DNA from: JBOFOR01 sp051654865
GTDB lineage: Bacteria; Bacillota; Clostridia; Peptostreptococcales; Peptostreptococcaceae
Direction of reading: 5' to 3'
Length of the DNA stretch: 49,130 nucleotides
NCBI GenBank assembly: GCA_051654865.1
Contig: JBOFYV010000079.1
Coordinates: forward strand, 1 to 49,130
A model generated the notes under the pieces. That model searched no databases. It was not told where the DNA came from and saw only the letters and a program-made list of their open reading frames with translations. Made by a program: the position numbers and the translations under genes. Positions within the stretch are counted from its first letter, which is position 1. Every line of letters starts with the position of its first letter. Below, in pieces: positions 34,531 through 43,559 of this stretch.

Positions 34531-35103
34531 TTACAGACCTAGCGTATCACTAATCTCCTGCATTGCCACTAATGAAAGTTCTGCAAACTCTGCAAATGGA
34601 ATGCCAATCTCTTCTATACTTCTCATCGCATCTCTATTTGCTCCAGCCGCAAATTTTAATTCTTTCATACGCTTAGTTATAGACTTAACTTTTACGCTAG
34701 ATAATTTCTTATCTGGATAAACAAGTGCTATAGCTGTAATAAATCCTGTTATAGGATCTGCTGCGTATATAGCTTTATCCATAACAGATTCTCTATTTAT
34801 TCCATTTTCATCCCCATTATGAGCCTTTATAGCTTGGTAAATGTATTCATTTCCGAAATTTTCATTTTGTAAAAGTTCTACTGCTTTGATTCCATGTAAT
34901 TTTGATTCTTCTGCGTTGTTTTTATAATCTAACATATCTGAATCTAAGTCATGTAATAACCCCGCTATTGCCCACTCTTCTGACCTTTCTGGCTCTAGTT
35001 TGTTAGCTAGAGCTCTCATTACAGCTTCTAGTGCATATGAATGCTTTATTAGATGCTCACTTTCTAAATACTTATTAACTATCTGCACTGCTTCTTCTCT
35101 CAT
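34531..35103 (-). CDS. HD-domain phosphohydrolase
   Basis: This 190-residue cytoplasmic HD protein has metal positions H21 (LIKHSYALE), H51-D52 (GLLHDLDSD), H70, H95 (KAHNGDENG) and D116 (YAADPITGF). The family removes phosphate from nucleotides or related small molecules; the substrate is unknown. ATG with GGAGG 11 nt upstream. It lies 46 bases after the U32 gene, so cotranscription is likely. Confidence 0.85.
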   Translation of the reverse strand: MREEAVQIVNKYLESEHLIKHSYALEAVMRALANKLEPERSEEWAIAGLLHDLDSDMLDYKNNAEESKLHGIKAVELLQNENFGNEYIYQAIKAHNGDENGINRESVMDKAIYAADPITGFITAIALVYPDKKLSSVKVKSITKRMKELKFAAGANRDAMRSIEEIGIPFAEFAELSLVAMQEISDTLGL

Positions 35104-35149
35104 ACTTCCAACACCCTCCTAAAAAATAAAGCCTATAACAATAAAATTA

Positions 35150-37561
35150 TTATTCTACACCTTTATAATAATGTCCTGCTGTTACCCCTTTACTATCTAA
35201 ATTATTGTAAAGTTTAGTTGCTTTTATACCTAATCTATAATTATTATCTAAGACTTCTTTATATGCTTCTATAACTTCTTTTACAATTTGGCCATCTTCT
35301 AGGGTAAAATCTAATCTAAGTGTATTTATACCTATTTCATTTAGTTCATATAGATTGTCTAGCATACATGTAACTTTAGAATTATAAATTGTAGTTCTAC
35401 AGAATATATCCTGAGATAATCTGTATTGCTCATCTTTAAAATCTTTAAGTGCATAAGTGCTCTCTTTACATTTAGCTACTCTTTTATCTTTTTTACAATC
35501 TCTAACGACAACTCCCATTGGACAGTATTCTGTCACCATAAGAGGTGTGTATCCATATACTACTGCCTCTATGTTCATATCTGTGTATTTTAAAGTTTCT
35601 TTTATCTCATATATATTTAACTCTTGAGATATACATAGATTACTTGTACCTTCTTCTTTAAAGTGATTTATTGTTTCACTATTAAATGCATTTAAGTAAT
35701 AATCTATATTTATATCTTTATCTTTAAAATAATCAAGTGCTCCCCATATACCTACTTGAACAGAGTTTATACCAGCCTTTTTCGCTTTCTCAAGTTGTTG
35801 ATATTCTCTATTTCTAAGTATTCTAGGTGCAGAGTATACTATATTTGCATTATATTTAAATCCTATTTTCATAGCTTCTTCTAGTGTTACTACATCTTCG
35901 TAATAGATTTTATCTATACCACACTCTAGTGCACTTTCTAATTGCTCTAAGTTTTTAACCTTTACAGTTATGTTTTGAGCATCATCTCTACTGACTTTTA
36001 TTGGATTATATTTTACTATCTTATTTTTATATTTTCTGTTTTGTATTTTCACTCTTTGTTCATCTAGAAGTTCAATACAATCTCTTCTCATTTGATTTAA
36101 TATACTTATTGGCAAACTTACGTTATCGTCTAAATCAACCTCTAAAGTATTTAATACATAAGGTGTATTTCCTAACTTTTGCATTTGTTGTTCTATTTTT
36201 TCTTCACTCAAAGCTACCTTCATGGCTTCTTCCACTATCTTATCACCTTGTATAGTTGCTTTATTCCCCTTATCATCACTTAATGTAAGAATAGGATTTT
36301 TTCCTAATTTTATAGTTATATTAGCATCTATATTATTCTTTACTAATTCTTTTTCTTGCTTAAATGTAGCTTGAACTCTGTCCATTAAATCACTGTCTGA
36401 TGTTTTAAATACAATTTGACCTCTTTTTGCTTCTCCTACAAAATCTAGTTCTATTAATTCTCCTTTGTGTCCAATAGTATGAATATCTCCATTTTTGATT
36501 ATCCTACCGATTGTTCCTCCTCCAAGGTTTATACCATCACCTTTTTTAAGAGTATTTTCAAGCATTATTTTAAGTCTTTTTGTTCTTTTGTTATGGTCAA
36601 GTACTTTACCTATATATAATCCTTGATTGTTAGGTATCTCAGAGTTCATTACATCTTTGCCTACTTCACCCATAAGAAGTCCTTTAGTGAATTTTCTATT
36701 AAATATAGTATATAAATCACTTATAGTTTCATCTGATACATTTACTTTATTTGTTGATAAGTATTCATCCATTGCTTGTCTATAGCTTCCTATTACAGTT
36801 GCAACATATTCAGGTCTTTTCATTCTTCCTTCTATTTTTAATGAATTAATACCTGCATCTATTAATTTATCAATTTCTTCAATTGTATTTAAATCTCTAG
36901 GACTTAATAAATAATCTCCATTACTGTTTATTACTTCTCCTGTATGTACATCTATTAATTCATATTTTTGTCTACATGGCTGTGCACATCTACCTCTATT
37001 ACCCGATCTATTTCCTATCATACTACTCATTAAACACTGTCCTGAGTAGCAAACACAAAGTGCTCCATGAACAAATACTTCAATATCTACTTTGCTATTA
37101 TCACATATATATTTTATTTCTTCTATGTTAACTTCTCTAGCTAATACTACTCTATCAAATCCAACTGATTCTAAATATCTTACATCTTCTAATGAATGCG
37201 CTACCATTTGTGTACTTGCATGTATTTCAAAATCAGGAAGTTCTTTTTTTATAAGTCTAGCCATTCCTATATCTTGAAGTATTATAGCATCTACATCTAT
37301 ATCATATAGAAACTTTACATATTCTACAAAGTCGTATATTTCATTTTGTTTTATAAGAGTGTTAGCCGTTACAAAAACTTGTACTCCTCTTATATGTGCA
37401 TATCTAACTGCTTCTTTTAATTCTTCTCTATCAAAATTGTTTGCCGATGCTCTAGCACTAAAGTCTTTTCCACCTAAATATACTGCATTTGCTCCATTTT
37501 GAACTGCAGCTTTTAGTGCTTCAAAAGACCCTACCGGTGCTAATAATTCTACGTCTTTCAT
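35150..37561 (-). CDS. U32 family protein with DUF3656 domain (RlhA/YdcP-like)
   Basis: This 803-residue protein has an N-terminal U32 TIM barrel (1-310) starting ELLAPVGSFEALKAAVQNGANAVY. The cysteine-rich block VHGALCVCYSGQCLMSS through RGRCAQPCRQKY (about 165-200) is the U32 iron-sulfur signature. A DUF3656-like C-terminal half follows, with a second cysteine set (EYCPMGVVVRDCKK). The family was named as peptidases, but known E. coli members act in tRNA or rRNA hydroxylation; YdcP/RlhA acts on 23S rRNA. RNA modification is my preferred reading. ATG with AAGGAGG upstream. Confidence 0.87.
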   Translation of the reverse strand: MKDVELLAPVGSFEALKAAVQNGANAVYLGGKDFSARASANNFDREELKEAVRYAHIRGVQVFVTANTLIKQNEIYDFVEYVKFLYDIDVDAIILQDIGMARLIKKELPDFEIHASTQMVAHSLEDVRYLESVGFDRVVLAREVNIEEIKYICDNSKVDIEVFVHGALCVCYSGQCLMSSMIGNRSGNRGRCAQPCRQKYELIDVHTGEVINSNGDYLLSPRDLNTIEEIDKLIDAGINSLKIEGRMKRPEYVATVIGSYRQAMDEYLSTNKVNVSDETISDLYTIFNRKFTKGLLMGEVGKDVMNSEIPNNQGLYIGKVLDHNKRTKRLKIMLENTLKKGDGINLGGGTIGRIIKNGDIHTIGHKGELIELDFVGEAKRGQIVFKTSDSDLMDRVQATFKQEKELVKNNIDANITIKLGKNPILTLSDDKGNKATIQGDKIVEEAMKVALSEEKIEQQMQKLGNTPYVLNTLEVDLDDNVSLPISILNQMRRDCIELLDEQRVKIQNRKYKNKIVKYNPIKVSRDDAQNITVKVKNLEQLESALECGIDKIYYEDVVTLEEAMKIGFKYNANIVYSAPRILRNREYQQLEKAKKAGINSVQVGIWGALDYFKDKDINIDYYLNAFNSETINHFKEEGTSNLCISQELNIYEIKETLKYTDMNIEAVVYGYTPLMVTEYCPMGVVVRDCKKDKRVAKCKESTYALKDFKDEQYRLSQDIFCRTTIYNSKVTCMLDNLYELNEIGINTLRLDFTLEDGQIVKEVIEAYKEVLDNNYRLGIKATKLYNNLDSKGVTAGHYYKGVE

Positions 37562-37623
37562 AATTTCCTCCTTTAAGGCGTTATCCTTATAATTATGTTA
37601 CCCTTAATAATAAAAATTAAAAC

Positions 37624-37643
37624 CTTCAGGTTCCCCTGAAGGC
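37624..37643 (-). terminator. Terminator after zapA
   Basis: CCTTCAGG pairs with CCTGAAGG (8 bp, 4-nt loop), then TTTTAATTTTT on the minus strand, 14 bases past the zapA stop. Confidence 0.8.
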
Positions 37644-37657
37644 TTAATTTTTAACTA

Positions 37658-38257
37658 TTATCTCTTTGCTCTAAGGAATTTAACCTCATTTTCAAGCTCT
37701 ATTTTTTCTAATTGAACTTTATATGCATCATTTTGGAACTTAGAAGTCATCTTCTCAGCTATTTGAGCTTTTTCTTCAGCTATTTTAACTTGTTTTTCAA
37801 GCTCTTCAATTCTAGATTCGTAATTTTTACGTTCTTCTATTATTGTTTTGCTTTCATTAGCAGAATTCTCTATTTCCTTTTTTTGTTCTTCTATTATTTT
37901 ATTTAACTCTTCTAACTTATTACTTAAATCTTCTTCTTTTTCTTTTTTGCTTTGTAATGAAAGTTGTAATTTTCTCATTTCTATTTTTAATTCTTCCCCT
38001 GAATTTCCAACTTTATTTTTTAATTCTTCATTTTCTTTGATTAGTTCATCAAGTTCATTAGAACCTTCTACTAGATTGTCCATTATGTTAATTGCTGTAA
38101 CTATTCCAGCTACAGATGTACTTAACTTTGGGTTACTTTCTATAACCTTAGCTAGTTCTTTATCAACATAAGAAGCCACTCTAATCATATGTTCTTCTGA
38201 CTTTTCTCCAACCATTGGATACTCTACTCCATTAATTTTTACAATAACTTTATTCAT
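37658..38257 (-). CDS. zapA: Cell division protein ZapA with an extended coiled coil
   Basis: This 199-residue protein has an N-terminal ZapA domain (1-90: VKINGVEYPMVGEKSEEHM, AGIVTAINIMDNLVEG). A long charged coiled coil then runs from about 70 to 199 (repeated E/K/L heptads). ZapA binds FtsZ and bundles filaments at the division site. Its length is about twice that of classical ZapA, which is common in clostridia. ATG with AGGGGAG upstream. It lies 22 bases after pheT and ends at a terminator. Confidence 0.85.
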   Translation of the reverse strand: MNKVIVKINGVEYPMVGEKSEEHMIRVASYVDKELAKVIESNPKLSTSVAGIVTAINIMDNLVEGSNELDELIKENEELKNKVGNSGEELKIEMRKLQLSLQSKKEKEEDLSNKLEELNKIIEEQKKEIENSANESKTIIEERKNYESRIEELEKQVKIAEEKAQIAEKMTSKFQNDAYKVQLEKIELENEVKFLRAKR

Positions 38258-38279
38258 ACTAACACTCCCCTTAAGCTCG

Positions 38280-40670
38280 TTAGTTTGATCTTAAGTTTGC
38301 ATTTAATTTTTCACTCAGCTCACTTAATATCTTATCATGTACTTTGGCTACATCTTCATCTGTTAAAGTTTTTTCTGCACTTCTATATGTTATAGAGTAC
38401 GCTATAGACTTGTATCCTTCTTCTATTTGAGATCCTTTGTATACGTCAAATAATTTGTAACTTTCAACTAATCCCGCACTGTTAGCCTTTATTATATCTT
38501 CTATTTGCTTAACAAATACTTCATCTTTAACTATTAATGCTATATCTCTTGATGTAGATGGGTATTTTGGTAATGCAGTGTATCTCTTTACAAAGTTTAA
38601 GTTTTCAAATACTAAGTCTACATTGATTTCTGCAACATATACTCTTTGTCCTAGATTATAGTTTTCTATAACGTCTGGATGTAATTCTCCAAAAGTACCT
38701 ACACACATATTATTATACACTATTTTTGCACATCTTCCAGGATGGAATGTTAAATTGTTAGTTTCTGGCTCTATTTCAAACCCTCTGAATCCAACATTAT
38801 TTAATAATGTTTCAACTATTCCTTTTAATGAGAAGAAGTCTACTTCTTTACCGTACATACCAACACATAATTGCTTAGTTTCTACTGGTAATCCATTTTG
38901 TGGTGTAAATGTATTTCCACATTCAAAAGCACTAGCTTCTTCTACTTTATGTGCTACATTCGTAGCTAATACATCTAACATATTAGGTATTAAAGTTCTT
39001 CTCATTACAGAAGTTTCTTCACCTAATGGGTTCATTATTTTAACAAAGTTTCTCTTTTCATCTTCTTGAGGTAAGTTTATTTTATCTACGCCTCTAGGAC
39101 TTACAAATGAATATGTTAATATTTCATTTAATCCACAAGCTATAGCATTAGACTTTACCTTATCTATAAATTTTTGATTTTCAGTTTTTACACCTGCAGT
39201 AGCATTTCCTTCTAAGTCTGCAGCTGGTATATTTTCGTATCCATATATTCTAGCTATTTCTTCTAATATATCCGCATCTTCTGTTATATCTAATCTAAAG
39301 CTTGGAACTTCTAATTCTAATTTATCAGAAGATACTAAGTTACACTTGAACTCTAAATCTTCTAATATTTTTATGAACTCTGCCATTGATACGTCAACAC
39401 CTAATAATTTGTTTATTCTTTGTGGGTTAACAGTAATCTTTTGAACTTCTTCTTTTTGTGGATAGTAATCAAGCATTCCATTTAATACTCTACCACATCC
39501 TAATTCTTCTATTAATTGGCAAGCTCTATTAACTGCTACTTCAGTTAAGTTTATATCTATTCCTTTTTCGAATCTTCCTGAAGCTTCTGTTCTTAATCCT
39601 AATTTCTTAGATGTAGCTCTTATGTTTTCCTTCGCAAAACTTGCTCCTTCTAAGAATATCGCTGTAGTTGTTTCTTTTACTTCAGAGTTTTCTCCACCCA
39701 TTATTCCTGCTAAGTCTATAGTCTTTTCAGTGTTTGTTATTACTATCATATCTGAAGTCATTGTTCTCTCTACAGAATCTAGAGTAGTAAGTATTTCTCC
39801 TTCTTCAGCTAACTTTACTACCATTTTATTTTGTGGTATATCAGATAAGTCGAATGCATGAAGTGGTTGACCAAACTCTAACATAACGTAGTTTGTTATA
39901 TCTACTATATTATTTATAGGTCTCATTCCAGCTTCTATAAGTCTTCTTTGCATCCAGTATGGAGATGGAGCTATCTTTATATCTTTTACTACTCTTCCAC
40001 AGAATCTCTTACATAAATCTGTTTGGATATCTGCCTCGAAGCTCATCTCTTCATCACAAGCCTCAACTTTTATTTGTGGTAATTTTAATTCTGTCCCTAA
40101 AGTAACAGCTGCTTCTCTAGCTATACCAACTATCGATCTACAATCTGGTCTATTTGAAGTTATTTCGAATTCTATTAAAGCATCATTTACACCTAATACT
40201 TCTCTAACATCCATTCCTAATTCAAATGAATCTTGGTGATCTAGTATGTATATTCCATCTTTTTTATGTTCTTCTACATATTGAGAAGGTATAGTTAATT
40301 CTTCAGCACCACAGAACATTCCTTCTGATAGTACTCCTCTTAACTTACCTTTCTTTATTTTGAAGTCTCCTGGTAATACTGCACCTATTCTAGCAACTGG
40401 AACATAATCTCCTACGTTTATGTTTGTTGCATTTGTTACTATTTGAAGTGTTTCTCCGTTTGCTACTTCAACCTTTGTAACTTTTAATCTATCTGCATCT
40501 GGATGTTGTTCTATTTCTAGTATTTTACACACTTCAACTCCATTTGTTTCTTTTCCATAGAATTCTACTTTCTCTACTTTTGACCCTGTCATAGTCATCA
40601 TATCTGCGAATTCTTGAGTATCTTTATCTATATTAACATAGTCTCTAAGCCATTTTACAGGTACTAACAT
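38280..40670 (-). CDS. pheT: Phenylalanyl-tRNA synthetase, beta subunit
   Basis: This 796-residue subunit has a tRNA-binding OB domain (about 40-150: DADRLKVTKVEVANGETLQI), B3/B4 editing region (about 210-380: FCGRVVKDIKIAPSPYWMQ, PLHAFDLSD), B5 (about 400-470), catalytic-like core, and a C-terminal FDX-ACB domain (about 700-796: YTALPKYPSTSRDIALIVKD). With PheS it forms the heterotetramer that charges tRNA-Phe. ATG with TTAGGAGGG upstream. It lies 15 bases after pheS; both are under the T-box. Confidence 0.96.
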   Translation of the reverse strand: MLVPVKWLRDYVNIDKDTQEFADMMTMTGSKVEKVEFYGKETNGVEVCKILEIEQHPDADRLKVTKVEVANGETLQIVTNATNINVGDYVPVARIGAVLPGDFKIKKGKLRGVLSEGMFCGAEELTIPSQYVEEHKKDGIYILDHQDSFELGMDVREVLGVNDALIEFEITSNRPDCRSIVGIAREAAVTLGTELKLPQIKVEACDEEMSFEADIQTDLCKRFCGRVVKDIKIAPSPYWMQRRLIEAGMRPINNIVDITNYVMLEFGQPLHAFDLSDIPQNKMVVKLAEEGEILTTLDSVERTMTSDMIVITNTEKTIDLAGIMGGENSEVKETTTAIFLEGASFAKENIRATSKKLGLRTEASGRFEKGIDINLTEVAVNRACQLIEELGCGRVLNGMLDYYPQKEEVQKITVNPQRINKLLGVDVSMAEFIKILEDLEFKCNLVSSDKLELEVPSFRLDITEDADILEEIARIYGYENIPAADLEGNATAGVKTENQKFIDKVKSNAIACGLNEILTYSFVSPRGVDKINLPQEDEKRNFVKIMNPLGEETSVMRRTLIPNMLDVLATNVAHKVEEASAFECGNTFTPQNGLPVETKQLCVGMYGKEVDFFSLKGIVETLLNNVGFRGFEIEPETNNLTFHPGRCAKIVYNNMCVGTFGELHPDVIENYNLGQRVYVAEINVDLVFENLNFVKRYTALPKYPSTSRDIALIVKDEVFVKQIEDIIKANSAGLVESYKLFDVYKGSQIEEGYKSIAYSITYRSAEKTLTDEDVAKVHDKILSELSEKLNANLRSN

Positions 40671-40685
40671 TTAAATCCCTCCTAA

Positions 40686-41705
40686 TTAAAATTGATCTAA
40701 AAATCTCATATCATTTTCGAATAATAATCTTATATCATCTATTTCGTACTTAAGCATTGTAATTCTATCTACACCCATACCGAATGCAAATCCACTGTAA
40801 ACTTCAGGATCTATTCCACAGTTTCTAAGTACATTTGGATGTACCATACCTGCTCCTAATATTTCTATCCATCCTTCACCTTTACACATTTGGCATCCTG
40901 CACCTTCACACTTGAAACAAGTAACGTCTACTTCTGCACTTGGTTCTGTGAATGGGAAGTTATGTGGTCTAAATTTAGTTTTTGTGTGATCTCCGAATAA
41001 CTTCTTAACGAACATATTTAATGTTCCTTTTAATTGAGCCATAGTAACATCTTTACCAACTACTAGTCCTTCTATTTGGTGGAACATTGGTGAATGTGTT
41101 GCATCTGGAGCATCAAATCTGAAACATCTACCTGGAGATATTATCTTTATAGGTAATTCTTCATTTTTCATAGTTCTAACTTGAACTGGAGAAGTTTGAG
41201 TTCTAAGTAATAACTCACTGTTTATGTAGAATGTATCACTCATATCTCTTGATGGATGGTCTTTTGGTGCATTTAATGCATCAAAGTTATTCTCAACAGT
41301 TTCAACTTCTGGACCTTCTGCTATTGAGAATCCCATTCCCATAAATATATCTCCTACTTCATCTATTATTTGAGATATAGGATGCTTCTTTCCTACTTTA
41401 ACAGCTTTAGCTGGCATAGTAACATCTATTACTTCTTCAGCTAATTGTTTTTGCTTTTCTATAGCTTTTGCTTCTTCTTTCTTTGAAGATATAGCTCCTT
41501 CTATAGATTCTCTAACAGTATTTGCTACTTGACCTATAACTGGTCTTTCTTCTTTTGATAACTTACCCATTTCTTTAAGTATTGCAGTTAATTCACCTTT
41601 TTTACCTAAATACTTAACTCTTAGGTTTTCAACAGCTTCTATACTAGAAGTTTCGTTTATTTCTTGTAAGGCAACTTCTTGTAAATTAAGTAATTTTTCT
41701 TGCAC
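40686..41705 (-). CDS. pheS: Phenylalanyl-tRNA synthetase, alpha subunit
   Basis: This is a 339-residue class II synthetase catalytic subunit. It has an N-terminal coiled coil (1-80), a region with HPSRDMSDTFY, motif 2 (SPGRCFRFDAPDATHSPMFH), EPSAEVDVTCFKCEG, and motif 3 GFAFGMGVDRITMLKY. The zinc-type cysteines CFKCEGAGCQMCKG are seen. I chose GTG 41703-41705, just after AAGGGTG and matching family starts (M-Q-E-K-L); another GTG nine bases earlier overlaps the ribosome site. It follows a T-box leader. Confidence 0.95.
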   Translation of the reverse strand: MQEKLLNLQEVALQEINETSSIEAVENLRVKYLGKKGELTAILKEMGKLSKEERPVIGQVANTVRESIEGAISSKKEEAKAIEKQKQLAEEVIDVTMPAKAVKVGKKHPISQIIDEVGDIFMGMGFSIAEGPEVETVENNFDALNAPKDHPSRDMSDTFYINSELLLRTQTSPVQVRTMKNEELPIKIISPGRCFRFDAPDATHSPMFHQIEGLVVGKDVTMAQLKGTLNMFVKKLFGDHTKTKFRPHNFPFTEPSAEVDVTCFKCEGAGCQMCKGEGWIEILGAGMVHPNVLRNCGIDPEVYSGFAFGMGVDRITMLKYEIDDIRLLFENDMRFLDQF

Positions 41706-41737
41706 TTTTTTCACCCTTTCGTTTCTTTATATTAAAA

Positions 41738-42004
41738 AAAGCCCTTCATCCCTGTCTAGGGACGAAAGGCTATAATTTCGCGGTACCACCCTAGTAGCTT
41801 AGCAACAATATTATTATTACCAAACCACCTCTAATAAACTTAACGCGTTTTAACGTTAAAGCCTACTGTAATTTCAGCTTTAATACTCCAGAGGGAACTT
41901 CTTTTGAATTCTTAGAAAGTACTTTCAGCCTAGGTACTTATCTCTGAACTAAGTTAAATCAAAATACTTTTCTCTTTCATAGTATTTAATATATTTGATA
42001 CAAT
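41738..42004 (-). ncRNA. T-box leader of pheST
   Basis: The leader RNA has the conserved T-box sequence AGGGTGGTACCGCG (41778-41791). A terminator follows (GCCTTTCGTCCC with GGGATGAAGGGC, then seven T; 41738-41770). Stem I contains an AGAGAGT AG-bulge near 41941. A TTC triplet (41906-41908, in GAATTCAAAAG) is the likely phenylalanine specifier, which fits the genes downstream. Uncharged tRNA-Phe would favour the antiterminator and switch pheST on. Confidence 0.93.
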
Positions 42005-42034
42005 ATTATACCATATTAAGTATATTTCTTACAA
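42005..42034 (-). promoter_or_regulatory. Promoter of the pheST T-box leader
   Basis: On the minus strand, TTGTAA (42029-42034), 18-bp spacer, extended TGG-TATAAT (42005-42010). It begins right after the stop of the methyltransferase gene. Confidence 0.65.
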
Positions 42035-42036
42035 TA

Positions 42037-42834
42037 TTATACTAAGTATTTCTTTATTTCATACATTAGTATAGCTGAACTTATTGCTGCATTTAATGAT
42101 TCTGCCTTGCCATATATCGGTATTTTAACCAATACATCTGATTTTGATACTAACTCATCATTAATTCCATTAGCTTCATTTCCTATAACTAATGCAACTT
42201 TATAGTTATATTCTACTTGATCATAGAAATTATTTGTATCTAAGTAACTAGATACTATATCAAAGCTCTTTAACTTAAGTAATCTAATTGCATCTTCTTG
42301 AGTTGAGTGAATTATATTCATATCAAATATAGATCCCATTGTTGATCTTATAACTTTAGGATTGTATATATCCACACATCCTTTTAGTGCAATAATAGCG
42401 TCTACTCCTGCTGCATCTGCTGTTCTTATTATTGTCCCCATATTACCTGGGTCTTGAATTCTATCTAATATAAGTACAAATCTATGGTCTTCTTTTAAGT
42501 TTTCTTCTATTGTTTTAGGATTGAACTTCACTACTGCTAAAATTCCTTGAGTATTTTCAGTATCAACTAGTTCATCAAATATTTTATTTGTTGTTTTATA
42601 GGTTTTTATATTTTTATTTTTTAGTTCTTCTAAAAACTCTATATGTTCTTGTTTCTTCTCAAAATCTTCATTTATAAATACATAATCAATTTTAGCATTG
42701 CATTCAATTGCTAATGTTAAAATTCTAAATCCTTCTATTATAAATTTAGATTCCTTATTTCTATTTTTAGTTTTTAATAATGACTTAGTATATTTTATTT
42801 TATCATTATCTTTAGCTGTTATCATTATAGCCAT
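42037..42834 (-). CDS. TrmH/SpoU family RNA 2'-O-methyltransferase
   Basis: This 265-residue SPOUT-class enzyme has an N-terminal substrate-binding domain (1-105, KYTKSLLKTKNRNKESKFIIEG) and a knotted catalytic domain with the three family motifs: RIQDPGNMGTIIRTADAAG (about 128-146), ALVIGNEANGI (about 215) and KIPIYGKAESLNAA (about 238). The methyl donor is S-adenosylmethionine; the RNA site is not predictable. ATG with GGAG nine nt upstream. It starts 2 bases after the ktrA-like stop, so it is translated from the same transcript. Confidence 0.9.
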   Translation of the reverse strand: MAIMITAKDNDKIKYTKSLLKTKNRNKESKFIIEGFRILTLAIECNAKIDYVFINEDFEKKQEHIEFLEELKNKNIKTYKTTNKIFDELVDTENTQGILAVVKFNPKTIEENLKEDHRFVLILDRIQDPGNMGTIIRTADAAGVDAIIALKGCVDIYNPKVIRSTMGSIFDMNIIHSTQEDAIRLLKLKSFDIVSSYLDTNNFYDQVEYNYKVALVIGNEANGINDELVSKSDVLVKIPIYGKAESLNAAISSAILMYEIKKYLV

Positions 42835-42836
42835 TG

Positions 42837-43508
42837 CTATTTTCTCCTAATTAAATCTTTATTTTCTGATGTAATACTACTTATATTAGCATTTTGCCCA
42901 ATAACGACTAAAATACTACCTGGTTTTAATTCTTCATCTGGTGCTGGAGTAACATTTATAGTTTTTCCACATTTGATAGCAAGAACAGTTATTTCATATC
43001 TAGCTCTAAGTTCAAGGTCTACTAATGTTTTACCTATCCAACTTGTTGGTGTAACTATCTCAACTATAGAGTATTCTGGATCTAATTCTATGTGATCTAA
43101 TATATTATCTGATACTAAATTATGAGCAACTCTTACTCCCATATCCCTTTCTGGGAATACAACTCTATCTGCTCCTATTTTATAAAGAACTTTTGCTTGT
43201 AATTCATCTTTAGCCTTACATACAATTTGAGAAACCCCTGTTTCTTTTGCTATAAGAGTAGCCATTATCGATGCTCTTATATCTGAACCTATTGCAACTA
43301 TAGCCACATCAAAATTACCTAAGCCAAGTGATCTCAATGAATGTTCATCTGTTACGTCTACTATAGCTGCATGAGTCACCTTATCTGCTATATTTTGAAC
43401 TACATCTTCACTTTTATCTATAGCCATTACTTGATGACCTAACAAATGCATTGTTGTAGCTACTGAAGCTCCAAATCTTCCACACCCTATAACTATATAT
43501 TGTTTCAT
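42837..43508 (-). CDS. ktrA: Potassium uptake regulatory subunit (KtrA/TrkA, RCK domain)
   Basis: This 223-residue cytoplasmic gating subunit has an RCK_N Rossmann domain with the nucleotide motif GCGRFGASVA (8-17) and MAIDKSEDVVQ, then a TrkA-C domain (about 140-218, ending PGSILVVIGQN). It forms a ring that controls the membrane channel KtrB encoded just upstream. The ktrB-ktrA gap is 51 bases. ATG start; ribosome site GAGAGGAAG. Confidence 0.92.
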   Translation of the reverse strand: MKQYIVIGCGRFGASVATTMHLLGHQVMAIDKSEDVVQNIADKVTHAAIVDVTDEHSLRSLGLGNFDVAIVAIGSDIRASIMATLIAKETGVSQIVCKAKDELQAKVLYKIGADRVVFPERDMGVRVAHNLVSDNILDHIELDPEYSIVEIVTPTSWIGKTLVDLELRARYEITVLAIKCGKTINVTPAPDEELKPGSILVVIGQNANISSITSENKDLIRRK

Positions 43509-43559
43509 AATTTTCTTCCTCTCTATATGTATTAACTATCATATATTTTAAATCAGTGT